Part shown: positions 35,811 to 44,500 of the stretch, piece after piece
Layout of the letters: every line of letters begins with the position of its first letter
Position numbering within the stretch: position 1 is the first letter of the stretch
Source: Berkiella sp964496435
Lineage (GTDB): Bacteria; Pseudomonadota; Gammaproteobacteria; Berkiellales; Berkiellaceae
Assembly: GCA_964496435.1 (NCBI GenBank)
Contig: CAZBZP010000018.1
Span: forward strand, 17,049-81,048
Reading direction: 5' to 3'
DNA: 64,000 nucleotides
Position numbers and translations under genes: made by a program
Notes under the pieces: model-generated
What the model saw: the letters and a program-made list of their open reading frames with translations, nothing else
Databases searched by the model: none
Told to the model about the DNA's origin: nothing

Positions 35811-38012
35811 ATGATGCTCACGGAAGAAGAATGTGAAGCGCCTGTCGCTATTGATGAACTTAATGGCGCACAACATCAAGCTGTTACCTCAAAAGCACAA
35901 CGCTTACTGGTTTTAGCAGGCGCAGGCTCGGGCAAAACCCGGGTGTTGGTCCAGCGCATGGCTTGGCTCATGACAACGCACCAAGTGCACCCACAACAAC
36001 TGCTTGCGGTTACTTTTACCAATAAAGCTGCCAACCAAATGCGCCATCGTATTGAGCAATTTACAGGCACAGCCTCCAGGTTATGGGTTGGCACATTTCA
36101 TGGATTATCTCATCGTATTTTAAGGCTTCATGCCGCGGATGCGAATTTGCCAGAAAATTTTCAAATCATCGATAGCGATGATCAGTTACGTTTAATCAAA
36201 CGTCTTATCCATGAGCGTGGATGGGATGATGAGATTTGCGAACCTAAACGCGCCATGGGTTTTATTAATCGACAAAAAGACGAAGGCAAACGCGCGCAAG
36301 ATGTGGCTATGTCAACACTGCCTGATGTGGCGATGTTTACTGAAGTTTATCGTTTGTACGAACAGCATTGCCAACGTTTTGCCGTTGTTGATTTTGCTGA
36401 GATTCTCCTGCGCGTTTATGAGTTGTGGCGAAATAATCCTCATATACTCGCACACTACCAGCAACGATTTGTGCATATTTTAGTAGATGAGTTCCAAGAC
36501 ACAAATACGATTCAATATGCTTGGCTTAAAATGCTTATCACTAACGAGAATAACATCATGTTGGTTGGGGATGATGATCAATCGATTTATGGCTGGCGTG
36601 GTGCCAAAATTGAAAACATTCATCGTTTCCATAAAGATTTCCCAAATGTAGTTACGATTCGTTTAGAACAAAACTATCGCTCTACGAGTACCATTTTAGC
36701 TGCAGCCAATGCGCTTATTTCGCACAATACCTCACGCCTTGGTAAAGAGTTATGGACCCAAGGTATTAAAGGTGATCCTTTAACACTTTATGGCGCCTTC
36801 AATGAAATTGACGAAGCGCGCTTTATTGTGGAGCGCATTCGCAGCTGGTGTCATGGGGGTGGTAGCTTTGAAGATGTTGCCATTTTGTATCGTTCTAATG
36901 CGCAATCTCGGGTTCTTGAGCAAGCGCTGCGCCAGGCAAATATAGCTTATCGTGTTTATGGCGGTTTACGATTCTTCGATAGAGCTGAAGTCAAAGACGT
37001 CTTAGCATATATGCGCTTATTGGTTAATTTAAATGATGATACTGCATTTGAACGTGTATTGAATTTACCACCACGCGGGGTAGGTGAGCGCACGCTGGCC
37101 AGCATCCGTGAGCTTGCACAAGCAGAGCAGATATCATTGTTCAGTGCTGCTAAGCTTTATTTTCCAAAAATACCCCTTGGGCGGATAAGCAATGGTCTTC
37201 GCCAATTCCTTGAATGTATCGAAGATATGTTGGTACAAGTTAAAGTGCTATCTTTATCTGAATTAACACAATATGTTCTAGAAAAAAGTGGGTTGCTATT
37301 GTATGTGAAAACCCAGCCAGGTGAGCGCACACAAGCAAGAGTCGAAAACTTGCATGAATTAGTGCAGGCAGCATCACAATTTCATCAAGCCTATGATGAA
37401 ATGTTTGAACAAACAACAAACCATAGTGAAGATACATTGCCTTCCTTTTTATCTGAAGTAGCCTTGGATGCAGGTGACAGAGATGGCATGAATGAATCTT
37501 GCATTAAATTGATGACTTTACATTCTGCCAAAGGCTTAGAGTTTCCTTTGGTTTTCCTGTCAGGGATGGAAGATGGTCTATTCCCTCATCATCGCTGCTT
37601 GCAAGACAGAGCGCTTTTAGAAGAAGAGCGTCGCTTATGTTATGTGGGACTTACCCGCGCGATGCGTAAATTATATTTAACTTATGCAGAAAAAAGAGCC
37701 TTTGCGGGCCTATCTGGTGTCAATCGACCTTCTCGTTTTATCGATGAAATTCCAGTCAATCTGATTGAAGCCATGAACATGAACGCCAAAATCATGATGC
37801 CTTCAAGCACACACAGCCAACCGAAGCGTGTTGCCAAAATGGGAGATGACATTCCTTTTCAACTTGGACAGCGTGTAAAACATCAGCGTTTTGGTGAAGG
37901 CGTAATTATTGGTGGCGACGGTTGTGGAGATAGCGCACGTGTGCAAGTCAATTTTGCGCATGAGGGCAGAAAGTGGTTGGTGTTGGCTTACGCCAAATTA
38001 GAACCCCTCTAA
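35811..38012 (+). CDS. uvrD: DNA helicase II (UvrD)
   Basis: SF1A 3'-5' helicase acting in nucleotide-excision and mismatch repair. Walker A is AGAGSGKTR at 36-44; further motifs are VDEFQDTNTIQYAW, GDDDQSIYGWRGA, QNYRS, TLHSAKGLEFPLVFL and YVGLTRAM. The last ~50 residues (GQRVKHQRFGEGVI...) form the Tudor-like tail that binds RNA polymerase in UvrD/PcrA and that Rep lacks, which is why I call UvrD here and Rep at 55502. 733 residues, E. coli 720. Confidence 0.95.
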   Translation: MMLTEEECEAPVAIDELNGAQHQAVTSKAQRLLVLAGAGSGKTRVLVQRMAWLMTTHQVHPQQLLAVTFTNKAANQMRHRIEQFTGTASRLWVGTFHGLSHRILRLHAADANLPENFQIIDSDDQLRLIKRLIHERGWDDEICEPKRAMGFINRQKDEGKRAQDVAMSTLPDVAMFTEVYRLYEQHCQRFAVVDFAEILLRVYELWRNNPHILAHYQQRFVHILVDEFQDTNTIQYAWLKMLITNENNIMLVGDDDQSIYGWRGAKIENIHRFHKDFPNVVTIRLEQNYRSTSTILAAANALISHNTSRLGKELWTQGIKGDPLTLYGAFNEIDEARFIVERIRSWCHGGGSFEDVAILYRSNAQSRVLEQALRQANIAYRVYGGLRFFDRAEVKDVLAYMRLLVNLNDDTAFERVLNLPPRGVGERTLASIRELAQAEQISLFSAAKLYFPKIPLGRISNGLRQFLECIEDMLVQVKVLSLSELTQYVLEKSGLLLYVKTQPGERTQARVENLHELVQAASQFHQAYDEMFEQTTNHSEDTLPSFLSEVALDAGDRDGMNESCIKLMTLHSAKGLEFPLVFLSGMEDGLFPHHRCLQDRALLEEERRLCYVGLTRAMRKLYLTYAEKRAFAGLSGVNRPSRFIDEIPVNLIEAMNMNAKIMMPSSTHSQPKRVAKMGDDIPFQLGQRVKHQRFGEGVIIGGDGCGDSARVQVNFAHEGRKWLVLAYAKLEPL

Positions 38013-38347
38013 CATTGTGCTTCCCACTTTGTATGTAGGCTGTTGGCTGAATACACTCACCCCAGTTCTGCACCAAAGCGTGCACTCCTGGGGCTTCATT
38101 CGTTCGCATGGAATGATCTTAATTTTCAGGCACTTTCTCACACAATGTGCTTTGCGGTTTTAGAATATATATCCCACCACTATCAACTACATTGAAGCAA
38201 AAATTCTTTATATCTCATTAGAGTTTGTATAGAGATTACATTCCTTTGTATATACGCTAGATTTTAAGCCATGGAACTATTTTACCCTAGCCCAAGTCGT
38301 ATCCTTTATAAGGGGCTTTAAGCCCGTTTTTTATGCGGTGAGGGACG
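38013..38347. other. 335-nt gap with hairpins and leader of the 1,285-aa gene
   Basis: No gene seen. Contents: a hairpin at 38060-38093 (CCCCAG/CTGGGG with inner GCAC/GTGC), likely the 3' end of the uvrD transcript; a promoter-like pair TTGTAT (38225-38230) and TATATA (38249-38254) with 18-nt spacing; and a terminator-like hairpin at 38313-38332 just before the ribosome-binding site of the next gene. Confidence 0.6.
38313..38332 (+). terminator. Terminator-like hairpin in front of the 1,285-aa gene
   Basis: GGGCT-TTA-AGCCC, then G and six T residues. It ends 15 nt before the ATG at 38348. If the gene is transcribed from the promoter-like element at 38225-38254, this lies in its leader and could attenuate it. 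Otherwise it ends read-through from uvrD. Confidence 0.6.
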
Positions 38348-41300
38348 ATGCTAAACAAACCTCCAATTTCCCAGCTTGATGCTATTGCAGAAGGTGTAGG
38401 TTCATTTTCAAATTATTCAGGTATGAATGGGAAACCTATACATGGTAATGGCCCGCCGCATGCTGTTGAACAAGCATTTTTAGCAAAAGAATTAATCAGT
38501 CAAATTAGTCCAAAAGGTGACTGGAAAAACTCAGCAGTAACCGAATTAGAAAAACCACTGTCTAAACAAAATGCTTCCAAAAAAGTGACCATTAGCACAA
38601 AGGGAAACGGTTTGGCAAATGCTGCTTTTGGCTCTGGCGAAGTCAAAGTTTCTGTTAAAACACTTCAAAAATTGAGTGATTCAGCACGAATTGTGACTAG
38701 CTCAGAGTTGGTTCCGCCACAATTGTTTTTAGAAATGCAAAAAATGAATATACAGGCACAAGATAAAAGAAGTCTAAAGGAAGTATTGGGAACTAAATTT
38801 AACGAAAATGATTATCAAAAATATGGCTTTTCTAGCAAAGAACAATTCAACAAAGTTGCAGATATACAACTTAATTTTCTCGCCTGTGGTGTTTGTCATT
38901 CACAAGAAACTCATTTTTTTACAGAACAACATAAAGTAGGAAGCACTTCAGTAAATAAGTTAAGAGATGTTGATTTAGATAAAGCGACACCTAATGTACT
39001 TCTCTCTACACCGGGGATTAATTTTGCTTATGGTGGAAAAAATGGCCGCGCTGAAATCGATGATCAGACGGCAAAAATGCTCATTGATAATATGTGGCGA
39101 GGGGTCTTAACTTCTGCTGCTGCTCAAAACTGTGAAGTACTTTCATTTTCTGCTATAGGCCTAGGTGCCTTTACAACACCGGATATGAGATCAAAACATG
39201 CCACCATGTATTATGAAAGCTTAATGAAGATGCTAGAAGAGCCAGAACTTAAAGGTAAATTTAAATCTATTTATTTAAACCCTATCGGGACATCTGCAGA
39301 ATTACAAAAAGCCATTGCAAGTAATCCAGATTCGGTGGTTAAACCGTTTAATGGCGATGTCAAATTCTTGGCCGTGGAGTTTGCCAAACAGAATGTAAAA
39401 TGTGGCCTATTAAACCCTTCTGATCCAGATGTCATGTGGGGAAAATATGATGTGGGCGAATATTATAAAAATGGACATTATGTTGGCGAAGAAGATTTAG
39501 CCGCAACATCTACAGCTTGTTTGGGCAGCAAAGGCATCAGCGATGTCTATACAAACAAAGCTAAAATTAGTAGTGTTGCTGAAATACAATTGGCAGAAAA
39601 AATATTAGAAACATCTATTCCTATGTCAAAGCTTTTAGATGAAAAACAAAAGAAGCAAACTCAGCCAATAAATCAAGCAGCAACAACGCAAATTGTGACA
39701 ACACAAAAGATATTACCTGAAACGGTAAAGACGATTTTTCAATCTGCGCCCGAAGGAAAAACGTACAACGATCCTGATAACAGAGTTAATGTGAAAAATG
39801 CTATCTCTGATATTCTTGAAAAAAAGGGAGTCCCGTTAAATGAACGATCTCAAATTTCCGTTAATTATAATTTTGATGCAGGGTATTTTGTTGAGGCAAC
39901 CCCAAATGGATTATCAGAGCTCAATAAAGCAATAAAACAAACGCAAGATAAAAATTTACAAGCGCAAGCCCAAGGGCAAGTAAAAGCAGAACAAGTATCT
40001 ACGCCACAGCCGTCTTTGTCATCACAAGCAACTGCGCCTCAAGCTAATAATAGTTTACTTAAAAAATGGGCAGAGGATGACAAAAGCTTTGAAGAAGCAA
40101 ATGCTCAAAAAGCGCAAGTAAAGGCGGCAGCTGAAAAATCTGCAAATAGTTTAGTGGCATTTTCTAAAGCATCACCCGCTCAGATAGAATATCGCCAACA
40201 AGGATTTCATCCAGAAACGGGAGCGTTTGGTCCCTTGCAATCTGTTATGTTTAAATTTAATACTGAAAAAGAGCGCAATGATTTTGTAGCGTCATTTTCA
40301 AATAATAAAGTTATCCCTCAAGGTTGCCAAACAGGGCAAGCCGTTGATGGAACGCATTTTGTTAATATCGGTGTTGGTGCGCTTAGCAATCTTTCCCAAA
40401 AAATTGTGCAAGCACAAAATGCGCCAGTTACACCGCAAGTACAGACGCAAACTTATGCACTTAATAATGAAATGATTAGAAATCTTTATCTTGACGCTAA
40501 TGCGCATGATAAAGCTTTTTCAGGCACATCAGATAAAAGACTCACCAATTTAGTTCAGTATGCATTAGAAAGAGAGGGCATTACTGACAGAAGAATGGCG
40601 ATTACTGGTTATCACAATGGTAACGATGGTTACATGGTGAAGATGACGCCAGAAGCGTACGGAAAATTAACCCAAATTGCCAAAGCTGCCCAAGAAAAAG
40701 AAGTAAAAAAGGAAGCGACTATTCAGCCGCCTCAACCTCAGGTGCCCACACAAGCTCCTCAAGCCACTCAAACCCAATATAAATCATTTTCCTTACAAGA
40801 TAAGTGGGCCATGGATAGCCAAATGATGGGTGCTCAAAATTTGTCTCAAGCGCAGACTAAAACGCCGCATGCGACTCAAGCCCAATATAAATCATTTTCC
40901 TTACAAGATAAGTGGGCCATGGACAGCCAAATGATGGGCGCTCAAAATATCCCTCAAGCTCAAGTGCCTACACCTCAAACACCACAGTTTCAAGCGCCAC
41001 AAAAGCCACCTATGCCACGACCCATTGATAACGACATGGTCAGAGCAATATATCAAGCCGCAGGAAAAGAGTATAAAGGTGGTGATAGCAAAGTAATAAG
41101 CGCGGATTTAACAGCCGCGGTTAATGAAATCCTAGAAAAGCAAAAATTTAATGCGAATGGTGCACCACCTGTGCAAGTGAACCCGTTGCACGGCGGTCAA
41201 TATAGTGTGCTGATTACACCACAAGCATTTGAAGCTGTGCAAAAGGCCGTTGCGCCAGCCTTGCAACAAGTTAAAGAACAAAAAGCGCAGCAAGAGCAAG

Positions 41301-42205
41301 AAAGAAAGGAGCAAGCTGCAAAAGAAAGAGAAGTAGCGAAAGGCGTCGCTTTTGAAAAAATTGGAAAGGCAGAAAATTACAATGAATTTATGTCCGCTTT
41401 GGCCGAATATGGTAAATTCGAACACCATCGTCAAATGAGCCCGCAAACTTTACAGGCGATTGAAGCCAAAAGAAAAGAAATGTTTGAAAAAGCAGCACAA
41501 GCAAAAGCCGCCGCAGGTCAGCCGACGAGTCCAAGTCAGCCTATTCCTGCACAAGTAACGGCGCAGGCAGCACCAAAACCGCTGCCAAAACTGCCACCAA
41601 CGATGAATGAAAATAAGCCATCTTCTGCGCAGACGAACTCGCCGCCCTCATTAAATGGTGCATTAAATGCACTACTCGAGGGAAAGCCCCAGGTGCCAGT
41701 TTCTAAGGTGAATGAGCCTAAACCTTTGCCTGTGGCACCTAGCAAAATGCTCGCAACGGCAAGCAAACTTGCAGATGAGGGTAATGTAAGAGGTGTGGCA
41801 GATTTGCTAGAGCTGAGCACCAACACTTTAGAGATGGCAGCAAAGAGCCCACATGCCCCAAAACAATGGATGCCCAATAAAGAGGAAGGCCCTATGATAG
41901 AAGGGATTGTGAATAGAGCCGAACAAAGAGCACCATCTTCTGAGCATGTTGGCATCTTGCGTAAAAATTTCGAAAGCTTTAAAGAATCATTCCAAAAAGT
42001 CTTTAAAGAAGTCAAAAAAGTGACCCAAGAATTGGGACAAAATTTACAACAAAAATTAGATTCACTCGCCCAATTTCAACCTGCTAGCCTTTCTATGTTT
42101 AATAAAGCGGTAAAGGATCTTAAGGACCAAAAAGCACAAAAAGCCCAAGCACCACTCACAGAAAATGCACAAGATAAAAAGAATTCAGGTGCTAGGTTAC
42201 GCTAA
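38348..42205 (+). CDS. Large multidomain effector-like protein with macro-domain-like region
   Basis: I do not recognise a named family. 1,285 residues, no signal peptide or membrane helix. Residues ~210-315 read like a macro domain (PNVLLSTPGINFAYGG, then a long helix, then SFSAIGLGAFTTPDM). Residues ~335-400 contain a second compact block (YVGEEDLAATSTACLGSKG). A ~75-residue alpha/beta module occurs three times (about 456-530, 705-780, 892-970), with another domain at ~608-690. Two near-identical 36-residue repeats (KSFSLQDKWAMDSQMMGAQ) span ~807-878. Linkers are Gln/Ala/Pro-rich, followed by a charged helix (~975-1003) and a helical C-terminus. Composition and architecture resemble Dot/Icm-type effectors of Legionella and Coxiella, but secretion is inference. 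Confidence 0.7.
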   Translation: MLNKPPISQLDAIAEGVGSFSNYSGMNGKPIHGNGPPHAVEQAFLAKELISQISPKGDWKNSAVTELEKPLSKQNASKKVTISTKGNGLANAAFGSGEVKVSVKTLQKLSDSARIVTSSELVPPQLFLEMQKMNIQAQDKRSLKEVLGTKFNENDYQKYGFSSKEQFNKVADIQLNFLACGVCHSQETHFFTEQHKVGSTSVNKLRDVDLDKATPNVLLSTPGINFAYGGKNGRAEIDDQTAKMLIDNMWRGVLTSAAAQNCEVLSFSAIGLGAFTTPDMRSKHATMYYESLMKMLEEPELKGKFKSIYLNPIGTSAELQKAIASNPDSVVKPFNGDVKFLAVEFAKQNVKCGLLNPSDPDVMWGKYDVGEYYKNGHYVGEEDLAATSTACLGSKGISDVYTNKAKISSVAEIQLAEKILETSIPMSKLLDEKQKKQTQPINQAATTQIVTTQKILPETVKTIFQSAPEGKTYNDPDNRVNVKNAISDILEKKGVPLNERSQISVNYNFDAGYFVEATPNGLSELNKAIKQTQDKNLQAQAQGQVKAEQVSTPQPSLSSQATAPQANNSLLKKWAEDDKSFEEANAQKAQVKAAAEKSANSLVAFSKASPAQIEYRQQGFHPETGAFGPLQSVMFKFNTEKERNDFVASFSNNKVIPQGCQTGQAVDGTHFVNIGVGALSNLSQKIVQAQNAPVTPQVQTQTYALNNEMIRNLYLDANAHDKAFSGTSDKRLTNLVQYALEREGITDRRMAITGYHNGNDGYMVKMTPEAYGKLTQIAKAAQEKEVKKEATIQPPQPQVPTQAPQATQTQYKSFSLQDKWAMDSQMMGAQNLSQAQTKTPHATQAQYKSFSLQDKWAMDSQMMGAQNIPQAQVPTPQTPQFQAPQKPPMPRPIDNDMVRAIYQAAGKEYKGGDSKVISADLTAAVNEILEKQKFNANGAPPVQVNPLHGGQYSVLITPQAFEAVQKAVAPALQQVKEQKAQQEQERKEQAAKEREVAKGVAFEKIGKAENYNEFMSALAEYGKFEHHRQMSPQTLQAIEAKRKEMFEKAAQAKAAAGQPTSPSQPIPAQVTAQAAPKPLPKLPPTMNENKPSSAQTNSPPSLNGALNALLEGKPQVPVSKVNEPKPLPVAPSKMLATASKLADEGNVRGVADLLELSTNTLEMAAKSPHAPKQWMPNKEEGPMIEGIVNRAEQRAPSSEHVGILRKNFESFKESFQKVFKEVKKVTQELGQNLQQKLDSLAQFQPASLSMFNKAVKDLKDQKAQKAQAPLTENAQDKKNSGARLR
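40766..40948 (+). repeat. Two tandem copies of a 108-bp in-frame repeat
   Basis: 75 bp at 40766-40840 recur at 40874-40948 with three single-base differences, offset 108 bp (36 codons). The repeated peptide core is QYKSFSLQDKWAMDSQMM. Two of the three changes are silent, so the duplication is recent or under constraint. Confidence 0.93.
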
Positions 42206-42325
42206 GCATTCTTTTACATGGCGTTGAGCCTTAAAAAAAGTTAAAATACCTCATTGATTATAACTATTTTGTAACAAAACTAACGAAAATGCGTTAGTGC
42301 AATTTATACAAACCTGCAGCCAACG

Positions 42326-44500
42326 ATGACCCAACAAGCCTTAGAATCACCCATTTCCCTCCAAGGGCGTATCGAAAAAGTCATTTTCACTAATCCTGAT
42401 AATGGCTACACCGTATTGCAACTTAAAGTAAAAGATAAAACCCAAGATAAAGTCACTGTTGTTGGTTACTTCGATAAAGCCTTCACTCAAGAACAGGTTA
42501 CCTTTTATGGAAATTGGCAAGAACACGCACTGCATGGACGTCAATTTATGGCTTTGTTGTGCGAGCAAATAACCCAATCCTTGCCGATGGAAAAATTCTT
42601 AGTTGAATATATCGATGGCGTGGGGCCATCCTATGCAAAAAAATTGATTGATAAATTTGGTGATGAATTATCCACTATCTTAAATAAAAATCCTGAACGT
42701 TTAAAAGAAGTTGCCGGGGTTGGGGAGAGTCGTTATCAGCAAATCGTTTCTAGTTGGCAAGCGCAAAGATCATCACATGAGATGGTGTTGTTTTTAACCA
42801 GTCATGGTTTGCATTTTGGACAAGCGGCCAAAGTGGCCAAACGCTACGGCGCCAAAGCAATTGATATTGTGAATGAGAATCCCTATCGCTTAATTGAAGA
42901 TATTGAGGGAATTGGCTTTCAGACGGCAGATAACTTGGCATTAAAACTATCCTTTGCTGTGGATGACTCAAGAAGGTTGCAAGGTGGATTGCTCTATTTA
43001 TTGCAACAAGCGACACGTGATGGGCATTGTGGTATGCCGCAAGCACGCTTACTTGAAAAAGCAAGAGATCTGCTAAAGGTAACGCTTAAACCTTTAGAAG
43101 ACGCTTTGCACGAAGCCAAAGAAAGAGAGCAAATTGTACTAACAACAGCACAAGGTGTGCCTTGTGTCTTTTTGCCCATGCTGTATCAACAAGAACAAAT
43201 TATTGCCACAGGTTTAAAAGCACTGATGGCATCAAAAGTTGACGAAGATGCTAAAAGTTTGATGCAACTACTTGAGAAGGTCATTGAGGAAGAGGACTTG
43301 CCCTTAACTGAAGAGCAGCAACAAGCTGCCTTTTTAGCGCTTAATTCAAAAGTGTTTGTTCTTACCGGCGGTCCTGGTGTGGGTAAGACAACCCTCATCA
43401 AAATATTACTTAAAGTTTTCTTAAAGCAAAATAAAAGCGTTGCCTTAGGTGCGCCAACAGGGAGAGCGGCAAAGCGTATCAGTGAATCCACAGGAGAAAA
43501 TGCAAAAACGATTCATCGCCTATTAGAGTATGATGCCTTTACGCATACCTTTGGTTACCATCCACATTTTCCCTTACCTTATGATGTGGTTATTCTTGAT
43601 GAATCATCGATGCTAGACGTGCCTTTGTGCGCTAGCGTGGTCCAAGCCCTCAAAGAGGGAGCGCAAATCATTTTTGTCGGCGACGTTGATCAGCTATCCG
43701 CCGTAGGGCCAGGAGATGTGCTAAAATCTCTAATTCGTTCTGGCAAAATTCCTTTTTATGCTTTAAAAGCTATTTTTCGCCAAGCAGCAACCAGCCAAAT
43801 TATTGTGAATGCGCATCGTGTGAATCAAGGTTTAATGCCCAGCGTTGACAAAAATGATAATAGAGATTTTTTCCTAATTCGCTCAAATAATCCACAAGAA
43901 CAACAACAGAAAATAGTCGATATCATCATCAACAGTTTGCCACTGCGTTTTGGGATTTCAGCTATAGATGATATCCAATTGCTATCCCCCATGAACGGTG
44001 GACCCTTGGGTGTTGATAGTTTAAATATACTTTTACAAGAAAGATTGAATCCCACTTCCGATGATAAAAAAGAAATGAAACATCACAATGGTGTTTTGCG
44101 TGTTGATGACAAGGTGATTCAAATAGTCAACAATTATGAAAAAAACGTGTTTAACGGCGACGTGGGTAGAATCATCAAGATTGATAACAATCTTAGAAAA
44201 TTTGTCGTGATGTTTGATAAAACGGAAATTGAATATCAATTTAAAGAAATAGAGCAACTACGCCTTGCTTATGCTATCACCATTCACAAGTCACAAGGCT
44301 CGGAATACCCTGCTGTGGTGGTGAGTTTGTCCATGAGTCAACGCATCATGCTAAAACGTAATCTACTTTATACCGCAATGACGCGTGGTAAAGCCTGTGT
44401 GGTTGTGATAGGTGAGCCAGAGGCTCTTACCTGTGCCATTAAGCGGGGTGAAGTGCTAACGCGAGTCAACAAATTAGAGGATTGGTTAAAAGATGAGTAA
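42326..44500 (+). CDS. recD2: RecD-like DNA helicase (RecD2/YrrC type)
   Basis: SF1B 5'-3' helicase that, unlike RecD, works without RecBC; proposed role in repair and replication-fork maintenance. The N-terminal domain (GRIEKVIFTNPDNGYTVLQL) and helix-hairpin-helix segments (YIDGVGPSYAKKL, EVAGVGESRYQQI) are the RecD2 hallmarks. Walker A is TGGPGVGKTTLIKIL at about 346-360, motif II is VILDESSMLD, and the C-terminal SH3/motif V-VI region has ITIHKSQGSEYPAVVV. 724 residues, within the family range. It overlaps polA by 8 nt. Confidence 0.92.
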   Translation: MTQQALESPISLQGRIEKVIFTNPDNGYTVLQLKVKDKTQDKVTVVGYFDKAFTQEQVTFYGNWQEHALHGRQFMALLCEQITQSLPMEKFLVEYIDGVGPSYAKKLIDKFGDELSTILNKNPERLKEVAGVGESRYQQIVSSWQAQRSSHEMVLFLTSHGLHFGQAAKVAKRYGAKAIDIVNENPYRLIEDIEGIGFQTADNLALKLSFAVDDSRRLQGGLLYLLQQATRDGHCGMPQARLLEKARDLLKVTLKPLEDALHEAKEREQIVLTTAQGVPCVFLPMLYQQEQIIATGLKALMASKVDEDAKSLMQLLEKVIEEEDLPLTEEQQQAAFLALNSKVFVLTGGPGVGKTTLIKILLKVFLKQNKSVALGAPTGRAAKRISESTGENAKTIHRLLEYDAFTHTFGYHPHFPLPYDVVILDESSMLDVPLCASVVQALKEGAQIIFVGDVDQLSAVGPGDVLKSLIRSGKIPFYALKAIFRQAATSQIIVNAHRVNQGLMPSVDKNDNRDFFLIRSNNPQEQQQKIVDIIINSLPLRFGISAIDDIQLLSPMNGGPLGVDSLNILLQERLNPTSDDKKEMKHHNGVLRVDDKVIQIVNNYEKNVFNGDVGRIIKIDNNLRKFVVMFDKTEIEYQFKEIEQLRLAYAITIHKSQGSEYPAVVVSLSMSQRIMLKRNLLYTAMTRGKACVVVIGEPEALTCAIKRGEVLTRVNKLEDWLKDE

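Noticed and set aside
41536..42015. 159-codon antisense ORF within the large effector-like gene
   Set aside because: It arises from the biased Ala/Pro/Lys codons of the sense gene.
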